A DNA stretch of 64,000 bases from CAILUG01 sp903844415 (GTDB taxonomy: Bacteria; Pseudomonadota; Gammaproteobacteria; Pseudomonadales; Pseudohongiellaceae). The stretch is taken from assembly GCA_947477655.1 (NCBI GenBank), contig CANJTS010000009.1, positions 70,829 through 134,828 on the forward strand. The letters run 5' to 3'. The notes under the pieces were generated by a model. The model did not search any database. It was not told the DNA's origin and saw nothing but the letters and a program-made list of their open reading frames with translations. Below are positions 46,850 through 55,601 of the stretch, piece after piece (position 1 is the stretch's first letter; every line of letters begins with the position of its first letter). A program made the translations under genes and the position numbers.

Positions 46850-47052
46850 ACCCGCCGCTGAATCGCGAGCGCTGTTGTAATGCCTGATATGCCGGGCAGC
46901 GCTCGCAGAAGTAAAGTTCTTTAAGAATCAGGAAATTAACCAAGGTGATCGTCTGTATGAAAAGATCGCGGAGTTATAAGCCTTCTTTCCCAATGCCAGA
47001 GCTCGCAATTGGCTTGAAAAACCCTTGCAAAACAAGGCACACTGCGAGAGCT
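46850..47052 (+). promoter_or_regulatory. CRISPR leader region
   Basis: 203 bases between cas2 and the first repeat, the expected leader side. It contains a perfect 10-bp inverted repeat GCGAGCGCTG (46865-46874) and CAGCGCTCGC (46897-46906), then GTTCTTTAAGAATC, AT-rich DNA, and a small stem CCTTG-N5-CAAGG (47023-47037). Promoter elements are not obvious. The first stem could be a cas2 terminator or a protein site for spacer acquisition. Confidence 0.6.
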
Positions 47053-47744
47053 GTTTCCCCGGCGAATTTGCTGGGGCCTCATTGAAGGTCGGAGTCGTAG
47101 ACTTTATGGACGGGGAAAAGCTGCGTTTCCCCGGCGAATTTGCTGGGGCCTCATTGAAGGGAATCATTTATTTCCTATTCGGCTAAACACAAGTGGGTTT
47201 CCCCGGCGAATTTGCTGGGGCCTTATTGAAGGTGCCTGCAGGGAATCGAAACAACAGCGCGGGAACTCGTTTCCCCGGCGAATTTGCTGGGGCCTCATTG
47301 AAGGACTGTGTCAGCTAAGACTTCATGCTGCTTACGAGCCTGGTTTCCCCGGCGAATTTGCTGGGGCCTCATTGAAGGGGTCTCACAGTGCTGCGTGAAA
47401 TTTCACCGTGTTCATTGTTTCCCCGGCGAATTTGCTGGGGCCTCATTGAAGGCTTGCATGAGTCAGCAATCCTGAGTACCACATACTTTGTTTCCCCGGC
47501 GAATTTGCTGGGGCCTCATTGAAGGGCGCCACCGAAGACGTCATTATAAATTGGCATTACGCGTTTCCCCGGCGAATTTGCTGGGGCCTCATTGAAGGGT
47601 GCACTGGTAAACGTGCAGGCTGTCGCCGTTGCAATTGTTTCCCCGGCGAATTTGCTGGGGCCTCATTGAAGGTTTGCTGTTGGTGTCATTGCCAACATCC
47701 CGTCCCAAGTTTCCCCGGCGAATTTGCTGGGGCCTCATTGAAGC
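47053..47744 (+). CRISPR. CRISPR array, 10 repeats and 9 spacers, type I-G
   Basis: 36-bp repeats starting GTTTCCCCGGCG and ending CCTCATTGAAGG, at 47053, 47125, 47197, 47269, 47343, 47417, 47490, 47563, 47637 and 47709. Spacers are 36-38 bases and all differ. The repeat centre CCCCGGC...GCTGGGG forms a 7-bp stem with one G-U pair. Variants: the third repeat has T for C in CTTATTG, and the last has C for the final G. The ATTGAA(G) 3' handle and cas2 side suggest transcription on plus, with newest spacers near 47089. Two open frames through the repeats are not genes. Confidence 0.97.
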
Positions 47745-48301
47745 ATGAGCAGAGTAGATGATTGCAGAATGCTTATCTGCCGGAACAAATGGCGATTCAA
47801 GCGCATTGAAATGAATTGAGGAATGCGCTCTTGAGGATTACTCAGGGATATTCTTTCGCACTTAACACTTCCTACTTTCTACACAGCCAACACTCCCGCA
47901 AAATAAAAAATACTCCCCCCCCCTGTTTTAATTCCGACAGTGACGTGGGGGGTATCCCGCAAACGAAGCTGAAGCCAGAAAGTGCAAAATTGCTCATCGT
48001 TCGAGTGAAATAGTATGTAGTGGGGAGATGGGACTCCTTTCTGACAAAGTGGGGGTACCCGGGTGGGTGGGGTCTTGGGATTGGGGTTTTGGCTTAGGTA
48101 TGGGGGAGAGGGGTGCTGTTACTTGGTGGCTAGGTTGATCCACATTAAGATACTGTAGTAAATAAGTTTGTGGGACACTGGTGGGACACTAATCCACAAA
48201 TATAGACAATTCCTCACAACAATTAACAACGCATCAATAGCCATATATAGCTGTTATTATTGGTAATTAATTTTTAAGCTCACTTTATCTGGCTTAATAT
48301 G
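47745..48301. other. Element right end without a gene
   Basis: 557 bases between the array and attR. Includes a run of nine C (47915-47923) that can face the six G at 47947-47952, a strongly G-rich stretch (48045-48116, many runs of three to five G) able in principle to form G-quadruplexes, and the GGGACA pair at 48172 and 48183 that matches the left end. No convincing reading frame. Confidence 0.55.
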
Positions 48302-48362
48302 AGGGACTTAAAATCCCTCGGCAGAAATGCTGTACCGGTTCGATTCCGGTCCCGGGCACCAA
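48302..48362 (+). repeat. attR: second copy of the 61-bp tRNA-Leu 3' repeat
   Basis: Identical over 61 bases to 30283-30343. It has only the anticodon stem to CCA part of tRNA-Leu and is not itself a tRNA gene. The element between the copies is about 18.0 kb. Confidence 0.95.
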
Positions 48363-48820
48363 CACCTAGTTTTTTACAATCCAATAAAGTCCACAAAACC
48401 TCGTTTTCAACTCAACTACGTTTTCAAAAATGTACCCACGGACTAAGTGTGTCCATTTTTAGTAAATAATCATTTTTTTAATTGTGCTGTGCTATTGCTC
48501 AGCGCTGTGAGGCGCGGTATCAATCTAATTATTTATTAGTGTCTTACTCAGCAGATTTTTGCATTAGCACCTAACAAAATATTACATAATGATTGTATTT
48601 CGAACGTCCGAACCAAGTGAGGCAGAACTATGCAAGATCATGCAAGATGGTAGGTTATGAGCCTCTGTCGTGCCAAGATTGACCATTGTAAGTATGGACG
48701 TGCTGGGGGATGCTCCTTTATCCTCACTTTATCAGGCGATTCACATTGGGTGACAGTTCAAAAACATTTACAAGAAGAACAAACCAAGAAGAGCCATTCG
48801 AAGACTAAGACGGGAAGTTT
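48363..48820. other. Gap after attR, no gene seen
   Basis: 458 AT-rich bases. A 10-bp tandem pair ATGCAAGATC/G is at 48630-48649. The promoter of the DUF1592 gene must lie here, but no clear -35/-10 pair with normal spacing was found. A 66-codon frame at 48657-48857 has no family pattern. Confidence 0.5.
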
Positions 48821-51265
48821 ATGCGCAAGAGAAGTGCAGTGTTTGGATATGCGTTGAACCTAGCCGGGGCTTGCGCGCCTTTCGCTGTATTTGCCCTCTC
48901 GGCACAGGTTGTATATTGCCAAGAAACCGTTTTAAACAACCTAGTCCAGACTTATTGCGTGGAATGCCATAACTTAGAGGACTACTCCGGCAGCATTGAC
49001 CTCGAGGCCTTAGTTTTGACTCATGTCGGCGAGGAGCCGGAAGTTTGGGAAACGGCTATCGGAAAGTTACGTGGCCGGCTCATGCCGCCCGCCGGTCAAC
49101 CCCAGCCAAGCCAAGACGAGATCAACTCAGTCGTCTCTTATCTCGAGTCCACCATCGACGCCAGTGCCGCAGATCGGCGTGTTGGCCATGTTCCGATTCA
49201 ACGCCTGAACCGCACGGAGTTTGCCGCTTCTGTAAAAACACTGCTTGGGGTGGAGATTGATCCTGCACAGGCACTGCCTGCCGATATCGAAGTAGAAGGT
49301 TTTAATAATGTTGCAGGTGCGCTTGGCATTTCACCTTCATTCATGGAGCAATACTTGTCTGCAGCCCGCAGTGCAGCCCGCCAAGCAGTAGGCGAACCAG
49401 TGCCGAAATTGGCGAGTATTTTTTATACGGCAGCCGGCTCGACCCAAGGTGGGCCCGGCGGCAACCCAGCCCAGAACAACCACCGGGACGGCTTTCCCTT
49501 AGGCACACGCGGTGGTATGAGTTTCATGCATGTTTTTCCGGCCGATGGGGAGTATCACTTCAACTTTCTAGATGCCGATAATCTCAATGCAGGCCTGTAT
49601 CCGTTTGGTATGTTGACCATGGCCACGATGGTCCTTCTAGTTGATGGCGTCGAGGTAGCGCGCAGAGATATTGGGGGGAGCGAGGATCTTGCTTTTTCTG
49701 ACCGCGACGGACCCAAGGGTCGGGAAGCCATTGTTAACAAGATGGCATTCACAGCACAGGTGAAGGCGGGTAACCATCAAATTGTCGCTACTTTTATCGA
49801 ACGATCTCTGGCGCTGAGCAACGATACAGCTGGGGGAGGCAGGATCTCAGACATGCCGGTTATCAAAGGAGGTATGCAAGTTGATGGGCCGTTCTCGCCC
49901 CAGGGTCTTTCAATGAGCGATAGTCGTTCCAGAATATTCGTTTGTACGCCTGAATTAGACTCGGAAGAGCGGGCCTGCGCAGAGAACATCGCACAACACT
50001 TGGCAACCCAGGCGTTCCGCCGTACTGTGACTGAAGCCGACATGAACTTACTGATGAAATTCTATGACGCTGGTAGGCAAGATGAGGGTGGTTTCGACGC
50101 TGGTGTAACCGAATTGGTAACGGCAGTTCTGTCCAGCCCTGATTTTCTTTATCGCGCAATTCAAGCTGCACCCCAACCAACTGGTGCACGTGAGTTGAAT
50201 GATTTAGAACTAGCCTCGCGCCTGTCATTCTTCCTATGGAGCCAAGGCCCTGATACCCAGTTGCTCACCCTGGCCATTGAAGGAAAACTCGCTGATCCTG
50301 CCATAATGGAACAACAAGTTGCACGTATGCTTAAAGATGAACGTGCACAAGCACTGGTCGAAAATTTTGCTCTTGCTTGGTTAAATTTGGATGAGCTCGA
50401 ACAAATCGAACCCTTGGAAGCCGGTTTCAATGTTGCAATGCGCGGCAATTTTGAAACAGAAATGCGTTTATTTCTGGCCAGCGTTTTGTTAGAAGATCGC
50501 AGTGTGCATGATCTGCTGAATGCTGATTACACCTTCCTCAACGACGCGCTTGCTCGTCACTATGGCATTAGTGGCGTGCTCGGCCCGCAATTTCGTGAAG
50601 TGAAACTAACCGATGAAAGACGCTGGGGTCTGTTGGGCAAAGCAGCTGTACTAATGCGTACATCTTATGGTGATCGCACCTCGCCAGTGTTGCGTGGCGC
50701 TTGGGTACTCGACCGTATCATGGGTACACCGCCAACTCCGCCGCCGCCAGGTGTTGTTACAGATCTTTCCATTCATGAAGGAGATAAAACGACTACTGTA
50801 CGCGCTCGCCTGGAAAAACATCGCGAGAATCCTACTTGCCAGGCCTGCCATGGCCTGATCGATCCGCCTGGCCTGGCGCTGGAGAATTTTGATGTCACTG
50901 GCCGCTGGCGAGATATCGACGCGGCTGCACAGGCACCAATTGATGCATCTTCAACGCTATCGGGCGGAAGCTTGCTAAACGGCCCTATAGATCTTCGCCA
51001 CTATCTAACGAGCCGGCCGGATCAGTTCCCCACGACCGTGACCAAGCGCTTAATGATGTATGCACTCAATCGTGAAATCGAATATTTCGACATGCCTCAA
51101 ATTCGTCAAATCGTGCGCACGGCAGCAGAGTCTAACTATACATTTGCTGCCATTGTTAATGGTATCGTCAACAGCGCAGCGTTCCGTAACCAGGGTGGGG
51201 AAGAAACGGCAACAGAACAACCTACTACATCAAAAGCTGTGGCATCCATACAAGCCCCACTTTGA
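48821..51265 (+). CDS. DUF1592-family protein with c-type heme motif
   Basis: 814 residues, exported (hydrophobic stretch ~10-33). Planctomycete-type cytochrome domain with CVECH at 46-50, then the domain series usual for this family: DUF1587 (VQRLNRTEFAASVKTLLG in the form IQRLNRTEFAASVKTLLG), a carbohydrate-binding-like part, DUF1595, DUF1592 (LASRLSFFLWSQGPDTQL), DUF1588 (YGDRTSPVLRGAWVLDRIMGTPP) with a second CQACH near 672, and DUF1585 (LMMYALNREIEYFD). Function unproven; redox activity in the periplasm is likely. Paired with the DUF1552 gene, a constant partner. Confidence 0.88.
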   Translation: MRKRSAVFGYALNLAGACAPFAVFALSAQVVYCQETVLNNLVQTYCVECHNLEDYSGSIDLEALVLTHVGEEPEVWETAIGKLRGRLMPPAGQPQPSQDEINSVVSYLESTIDASAADRRVGHVPIQRLNRTEFAASVKTLLGVEIDPAQALPADIEVEGFNNVAGALGISPSFMEQYLSAARSAARQAVGEPVPKLASIFYTAAGSTQGGPGGNPAQNNHRDGFPLGTRGGMSFMHVFPADGEYHFNFLDADNLNAGLYPFGMLTMATMVLLVDGVEVARRDIGGSEDLAFSDRDGPKGREAIVNKMAFTAQVKAGNHQIVATFIERSLALSNDTAGGGRISDMPVIKGGMQVDGPFSPQGLSMSDSRSRIFVCTPELDSEERACAENIAQHLATQAFRRTVTEADMNLLMKFYDAGRQDEGGFDAGVTELVTAVLSSPDFLYRAIQAAPQPTGARELNDLELASRLSFFLWSQGPDTQLLTLAIEGKLADPAIMEQQVARMLKDERAQALVENFALAWLNLDELEQIEPLEAGFNVAMRGNFETEMRLFLASVLLEDRSVHDLLNADYTFLNDALARHYGISGVLGPQFREVKLTDERRWGLLGKAAVLMRTSYGDRTSPVLRGAWVLDRIMGTPPTPPPPGVVTDLSIHEGDKTTTVRARLEKHRENPTCQACHGLIDPPGLALENFDVTGRWRDIDAAAQAPIDASSTLSGGSLLNGPIDLRHYLTSRPDQFPTTVTKRLMMYALNREIEYFDMPQIRQIVRTAAESNYTFAAIVNGIVNSAAFRNQGGEETATEQPTTSKAVASIQAPL

Positions 51266-51339
51266 AAACACCAAATTTGAAAAATAAAGTAACAGCAACT
51301 TACGCAGACGCCGGCAATTAACACAACGGAGACAAGACG

Positions 51340-52683
51340 ATGGCAACGTTCCTCACCAAGAAATATTTGTCCCGCCGCACACTCTTACGCGGTGGCGCGG
51401 TAGCGCTGGGCTTGCCTTTTCTAGACGCCATGGTGCCGGCCAGCACTGCACTGGCTCAGACAGCAGCAGCGCCTAAAACTCGTGCAGGCTTCTTCTATCT
51501 GCCACATGGCGCCATCATGAACAACACGCCTTTTGGCAAAGAGGTTGACGCTTGGACCTCCAACGGCAGTGGCGACAACTTTAAGCTTGGTCATATTCTT
51601 GATCCGCTGGAAGCATTGAAACGCTACGTCACAACCTTTGAAAATCTTGAAAACACGGCAGCAGGTGGTTCTGTGCACACGCTTAATCCTGCAACGTGGC
51701 TGTCTTGCGTCAGGCCCGACACTGCCTCCAAAAATGCCAGCATGGCCATCACGCTGGACCAGATAATCGCACAGCAATTGGGCCAACAAACCGCACTGCC
51801 TTCGCTAGAACTGTCTTCTGAAACCACCATTCAGGTTGCGGCTGGTAATGGCGGCTTCTACGCTGCTACGACATCTTATTCCAGCCCTAATACACCGCTA
51901 CCGATGGAACACAACCCACGTAAGGTGTTCATTCAGCTGATGGGCGAAGGTGATACGGCTACCGAACGTGATGCGTTGATTCGCAAGAACTCGAGCGTCC
52001 TGGATATGATTGCTGAACGGACTCAGTCTTTGAGAGCTAGCCTAGGCCCTGGCGACCAGGCGGCATTGTCTGACTATCTCGATTCCGTTCGCGAAATTGA
52101 ACGGCGTGTACAGATGGCGGGTAGCCGAGATTTAGATGGTGTAACTGTGCCAGACGCACCGGTCGGTGAGTTGGAAGATTTTGATAAACAAGTCAAAATG
52201 ATGTTCGACCTGATTGCTTTGGCTTACCAGGCAGATCTTACCCGAATTGCCACTTTTGTAATGGTTGCCGAAGGCACTAACCGAACCTATAACCATGTTG
52301 GTGTACCGGATTCCTATCACCCGGTAAGCCATCACAGCAATGATCGTGAACGTATTCGTAAGTTGACCATTATCCAGCGTTATCACATGGAACGTTTTGC
52401 CGATTTCCTGCAGAAGCTGTCAGACTCACCGGATGGCGATGGCAGCATTCTCGACCACTCCTTGTTTCTTTATGGTTCGAATATGGGTAACAGCAACCAG
52501 CACGATAATTATCCATTACCCGAAATACTTGTTGGTGGCGCGAATGGTAATCATGTTGGCGGCAAGAATCTGATATTGCCTGAGCGCACACCGCTGGCTA
52601 ATGTACATTTGACCATCCTAGAAAAACTCGGCATCCAACAAGCCAGTTTTGGTAACAGTACCGGTATCCTCTCTGAAGTATGA
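51340..52683 (+). CDS. DUF1552-family Tat-exported protein
   Basis: 447 residues. Begins with a twin-arginine-like signal, LSRRTLLRGGAVALGLPFLDAM, of which SRRTLLRGG is the key part. The body resembles the DUF1552 family, related to the DUF1501/sulfatase-like fold: GFFYLPHGAIMNNT, ENTAAGGSVHTLNPATWLSC, YHPVSHHSND, FLYGSNMGNSNQHDNYPLPEILVGGANG. Role not known; DUF1592 and DUF1552 genes travel together and are thought to work together in degradation of organic matter. Confidence 0.88.
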   Translation: MATFLTKKYLSRRTLLRGGAVALGLPFLDAMVPASTALAQTAAAPKTRAGFFYLPHGAIMNNTPFGKEVDAWTSNGSGDNFKLGHILDPLEALKRYVTTFENLENTAAGGSVHTLNPATWLSCVRPDTASKNASMAITLDQIIAQQLGQQTALPSLELSSETTIQVAAGNGGFYAATTSYSSPNTPLPMEHNPRKVFIQLMGEGDTATERDALIRKNSSVLDMIAERTQSLRASLGPGDQAALSDYLDSVREIERRVQMAGSRDLDGVTVPDAPVGELEDFDKQVKMMFDLIALAYQADLTRIATFVMVAEGTNRTYNHVGVPDSYHPVSHHSNDRERIRKLTIIQRYHMERFADFLQKLSDSPDGDGSILDHSLFLYGSNMGNSNQHDNYPLPEILVGGANGNHVGGKNLILPERTPLANVHLTILEKLGIQQASFGNSTGILSEV

Positions 52684-52708
52684 GTCGAGCGTTGAGCGAG
52701 AGCAGTAG

Positions 52709-53635
52709 ATGAAAACGATCAACCGTAGAAACTTTTTGAAAACTGGCCTGAGAGCGATCGCCGCAACGGTAACCTTGCCACTGTTGGGAGGTCTCGCAGG
52801 CTGCTTTCAACAACGACTGGTAATAGAAGCACTAGGTGACCGGTTACAGCTTATCAAGGGTGCGCCCGGCAATTTGCTGGCGCTGACCACGCCCGACGGC
52901 ATCCTGCTCGTTGACAGTGGTGCAGTAGAGTTGGCCAATGCCGTTCAAACCGCTCTCGCTGGCAAGCGAGTTCACACCCTGTTCAACACCCATCATCACG
53001 CAGACCAAACCGGCGGCAACACCTTGTTCGGTGAAGCAGGCGCGATTATCCACGCCCATGTCATCACCCGCCAATGGTTGTCGTCTGATTATTACGTGCC
53101 AGCCGAAGATCGTTGGGTAAGTGCGCTACCAGTAGCGGCCCGTCCAACCGAAACTTTTCGCCAAAAAGGAGAGCTTACTTCTGGTGCTGAAAATATTGAG
53201 TTTGGTTACCTGCTTGAGGCACACACCCGGGGTGACAGTTATGTGTTTTTTCGCGACTCCAATGTGCTAGCGGTTGGTGATGTGGCCTCGCCTTTGCTAG
53301 ATCCATCACATGATTGGTATGCGGGCGGCTGGTTAGGTGGACGGGTAGACGCCTTAGACGATTTATTGGAACTCGCCAATGAGCAGACCCTCATTGTGCC
53401 AGCCTACGGGCCGGTGATGACTCGTGCCCAACTGCAACTCGAACGTGACATGATGTTGCATCTGTATCAACGCACCACAGACCTGACCGACCAAGGAAAC
53501 AGTGCGCAAGACATGCTCGATGCAGGAGTGTTGAACGAAGTAGATCGTAAGTTTGCTGACCCCTATCGTTTCCTTTACGACATCGCTAAAGGTCATTGGG
53601 CGCATTACACTAATTTTGGAGGCAACATTGTCTAA
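52709..53635 (+). CDS. MBL-fold metallohydrolase, exported, altered metal motif
   Basis: 308 residues. Exported by an NRRNFLKTG Tat-type signal with a possible lipobox LLGGLAGC. Metallo-beta-lactamase fold: DGILLVDSGAVELA, then FNTHHHADQTGGN, where the usual HxHxDH is HHHADQ, so the final His is Gln. Later metal positions are kept: EAHTRGDSYVFF and LAVGDVAS. Substrate unknown. Part of the four-gene cassette, 25 bases after the DUF1552 gene. Confidence 0.85.
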   Translation: MKTINRRNFLKTGLRAIAATVTLPLLGGLAGCFQQRLVIEALGDRLQLIKGAPGNLLALTTPDGILLVDSGAVELANAVQTALAGKRVHTLFNTHHHADQTGGNTLFGEAGAIIHAHVITRQWLSSDYYVPAEDRWVSALPVAARPTETFRQKGELTSGAENIEFGYLLEAHTRGDSYVFFRDSNVLAVGDVASPLLDPSHDWYAGGWLGGRVDALDDLLELANEQTLIVPAYGPVMTRAQLQLERDMMLHLYQRTTDLTDQGNSAQDMLDAGVLNEVDRKFADPYRFLYDIAKGHWAHYTNFGGNIV

Positions 53636-53636
53636 C

Positions 53637-55271
53637 ATGGCCATTAGTACACGCACACAACCTATAAAAAAACAGGCCACCACTGCACTCTTTGCATTGG
53701 CGTTGTTGTCATTAACGTTACATTCAAGCGTAGTGTCGGCGCAGGAATCACTGGTTGATCTCGTGCGCGCAGGCAATCGCGAAGCAGTGTTAGCCGCTAT
53801 AACCTCCCCCGATGTTGATGTAAATGTGGCCGAACCCGATGGTTCCACCGCATTACACTGGGCTACCTACACAGTGGATTATGAGCTGGTGCGTGCCCTG
53901 TTGGATGCGGGTGCGCTTGCCAACATTACTAATAGCTATGGTTCTTCCCCGCTTACCGAGGCCATCAAGTTGAGTAATGTCGAGCTGGTGCAGATGTTGC
54001 TCGACAATGGTGCTGATGCCAATTCACCTAATCAGGATAATCAAACCGCGCTCATGCTGGCCTCGACAGTTGGCTCGCTGGAAATTGCCAAGTTGCTGAT
54101 TGAGCACGGTGCAAAAGTCAACGAAGTAGAAAACTTCCGTGGCCAAACCGCGCTTATGTGGGCTGCTGCTGGGAACTATCCCGATATTGTCGATCTGCTG
54201 ATAACACACTCTGCAGAAGTAAGTTTACGTGCGTCGCATGATGACTGGCAGCGGCAAATGACCTCTGAACCACGTGCCCAGTTCCGCCAGACCGGTGGCC
54301 TTACCGCGCTGCTTTATGCCACGCGTTCGGGCTGCTACCGCTGTGCGGTCGCCATCGTCGAAGCAGGAGCGGATATTAATCAGCCCAACCCAGACGGCAT
54401 CACCCCGCTAATCAATGCACTCGACAATAGAAGCTTCGATATTGCAATGTACCTGCTTGACCAAGGCGCGAAAGCGGATACCTGGGACATGAGTGGCCGT
54501 ACACCGCTCTACGTTGCGGTCGACATGAACTCCTTCGCGCCTCGTGGCGGCGGCTTTGGTGCTGCAGTAGTGCCGCGTGCTCCAAGCAAAGTCAACGCGA
54601 TGGAGGTCGTTACGCGTTTGCTAGACATGGGCGCCGATGCTAACCACGAGCTCACCCGGATGCGTCCCAATGGACCCGGTAGGGGCCGCTTCGCCGACTA
54701 CATGGTGCGCGGCGGCACCGGGCCCTTAATGATTGCGACACTCAGTTATGACAATGTAGCGATCCGAACACTGCTGGCGCACGGTGCGGAAGTAGATCTC
54801 CCCAATGTGTTCCAGATTACACCGCTAATGGCGGCTGCAGGAATGACCGGCAATGGACGCGGTGGTGCTGGCCCGCAGGATGGCGATGTCCAGGCTCGAG
54901 CAATTGAAACCATCGATGTGCTGTTAGACGCTGGCGCCGACATCAACGCCCGAGTTACTGACAGCCACACTTACACAGCCACTCTTGATGCCTATATTCA
55001 AGGCCGCGACCAAGAAGGGAGAACAGCTCTCTTTTCTGCAGCCGAACTAGGCTGGGATCGTGTAGTTCAACATCTGCTCGACCGCGGCGCTGATGCTTCC
55101 ATCCGTGATGCAGCAGGACAAAGTGTTCTTGATGCCGCTATGGCGCCAGCCAGAGCCGGGCCTGGTGCTGGTGGAGCACCGCCACCGGCAGGTCGCGAGG
55201 CGACCATCGCACTGCTTGGGGCTTTGCAGACTGAGCTCGCTACCGATACAAACAACACTCAAGTTCAATAG
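53637..55271 (+). CDS. Exported ankyrin-repeat protein
   Basis: 544 residues from ATG 53637, one base after the MBL stop. Signal peptide about 10-36 (VVSAQES). Ankyrin repeats fill the rest, with repeated phrases such as DGSTALHWATYTVDYELVRALLDAGA (shown in part: STALHWATY), QTALMLAST, GQTALMWAAAGNYPDIVDLL, GRTPLYVAV and GRTALFSAAELGWDRVVQHLLDRGAD. Two Gly/Pro-rich stretches interrupt them (~300 and ~515). Likely a periplasmic or outer-membrane scaffold for the proteins of the cassette. Confidence 0.88.
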   Translation: MAISTRTQPIKKQATTALFALALLSLTLHSSVVSAQESLVDLVRAGNREAVLAAITSPDVDVNVAEPDGSTALHWATYTVDYELVRALLDAGALANITNSYGSSPLTEAIKLSNVELVQMLLDNGADANSPNQDNQTALMLASTVGSLEIAKLLIEHGAKVNEVENFRGQTALMWAAAGNYPDIVDLLITHSAEVSLRASHDDWQRQMTSEPRAQFRQTGGLTALLYATRSGCYRCAVAIVEAGADINQPNPDGITPLINALDNRSFDIAMYLLDQGAKADTWDMSGRTPLYVAVDMNSFAPRGGGFGAAVVPRAPSKVNAMEVVTRLLDMGADANHELTRMRPNGPGRGRFADYMVRGGTGPLMIATLSYDNVAIRTLLAHGAEVDLPNVFQITPLMAAAGMTGNGRGGAGPQDGDVQARAIETIDVLLDAGADINARVTDSHTYTATLDAYIQGRDQEGRTALFSAAELGWDRVVQHLLDRGADASIRDAAGQSVLDAAMAPARAGPGAGGAPPPAGREATIALLGALQTELATDTNNTQVQ

Positions 55272-55385
55272 CGTCGAGCTTACAGTTTCGATGCGAAAAA
55301 TTGTAGGAATTGATATTTGATCGATGGCGCTTGTTATTGACCCCGTCATATCCAGCCAGAGGGTAGGGGGGTTAATAGTTCGTTC

Positions 55386-55410
55386 GGTTCGATTCACGGC
55401 CCGGGTAAAA
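55386..55410 (+). repeat. Decayed tRNA-Leu 3' end (candidate old att site)
   Basis: GGTTCGATTC (T-loop of tRNA-Leu) followed after exactly four bases by CCCGGG, the acceptor strand, as in the tRNA at 30317-30341. Over 25 bases 18 match. The 5' side and CCA are lost. If real, 48363-55410 is a second, older insertion in the same tRNA-Leu. Confidence 0.4.
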
Positions 55411-55551
55411 ATTTGTCTTCCGAAGCTAATTCTTAAATTTTTTAATTGCGAAGCTTCGAGTCACTACCCAATACATGTGTCTTTTGCTACCTACGATCTA
55501 CTATTAAATACAAGTCGGTTAAAAACTAGAAGGTTAGCCTATTAGCCAGAT

Positions 55552-55577
55552 AAAAAAACGGCGGGTATAGCCCGCCG
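55552..55577 (-). terminator. Rho-independent terminator hairpin
   Basis: Hairpin CGGCGGGCTATACCCGCCG on minus (55559-55577) with seven T after it (55552-55558). Design and distance from the adjacent relic stop codon match the terminator of the TonB receptor at 6873-6904. No intact minus gene feeds it; it could also stop plus transcription from the ankyrin gene, though the T tract on plus is poor. Confidence 0.7.
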
Positions 55578-55601
55578 TTGTTATGATAAAAAACTTTTTT
55601 T

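Noticed and set aside
46928..47167. Frame on minus reading FNEAPANSPGK repeatedly, and a similar plus frame at 47519-47761
   Set aside because: Both simply translate CRISPR repeats.
48302..48362. Possible second tRNA-Leu gene
   Set aside because: Only the 3' 60 bases are present; the acceptor 5' strand and D-arm are missing, so it is an att copy.
48657..48857. 66-codon frame before the DUF1592 gene
   Set aside because: No recognisable domain, and it overlaps the start of the DUF1592 gene in another frame.
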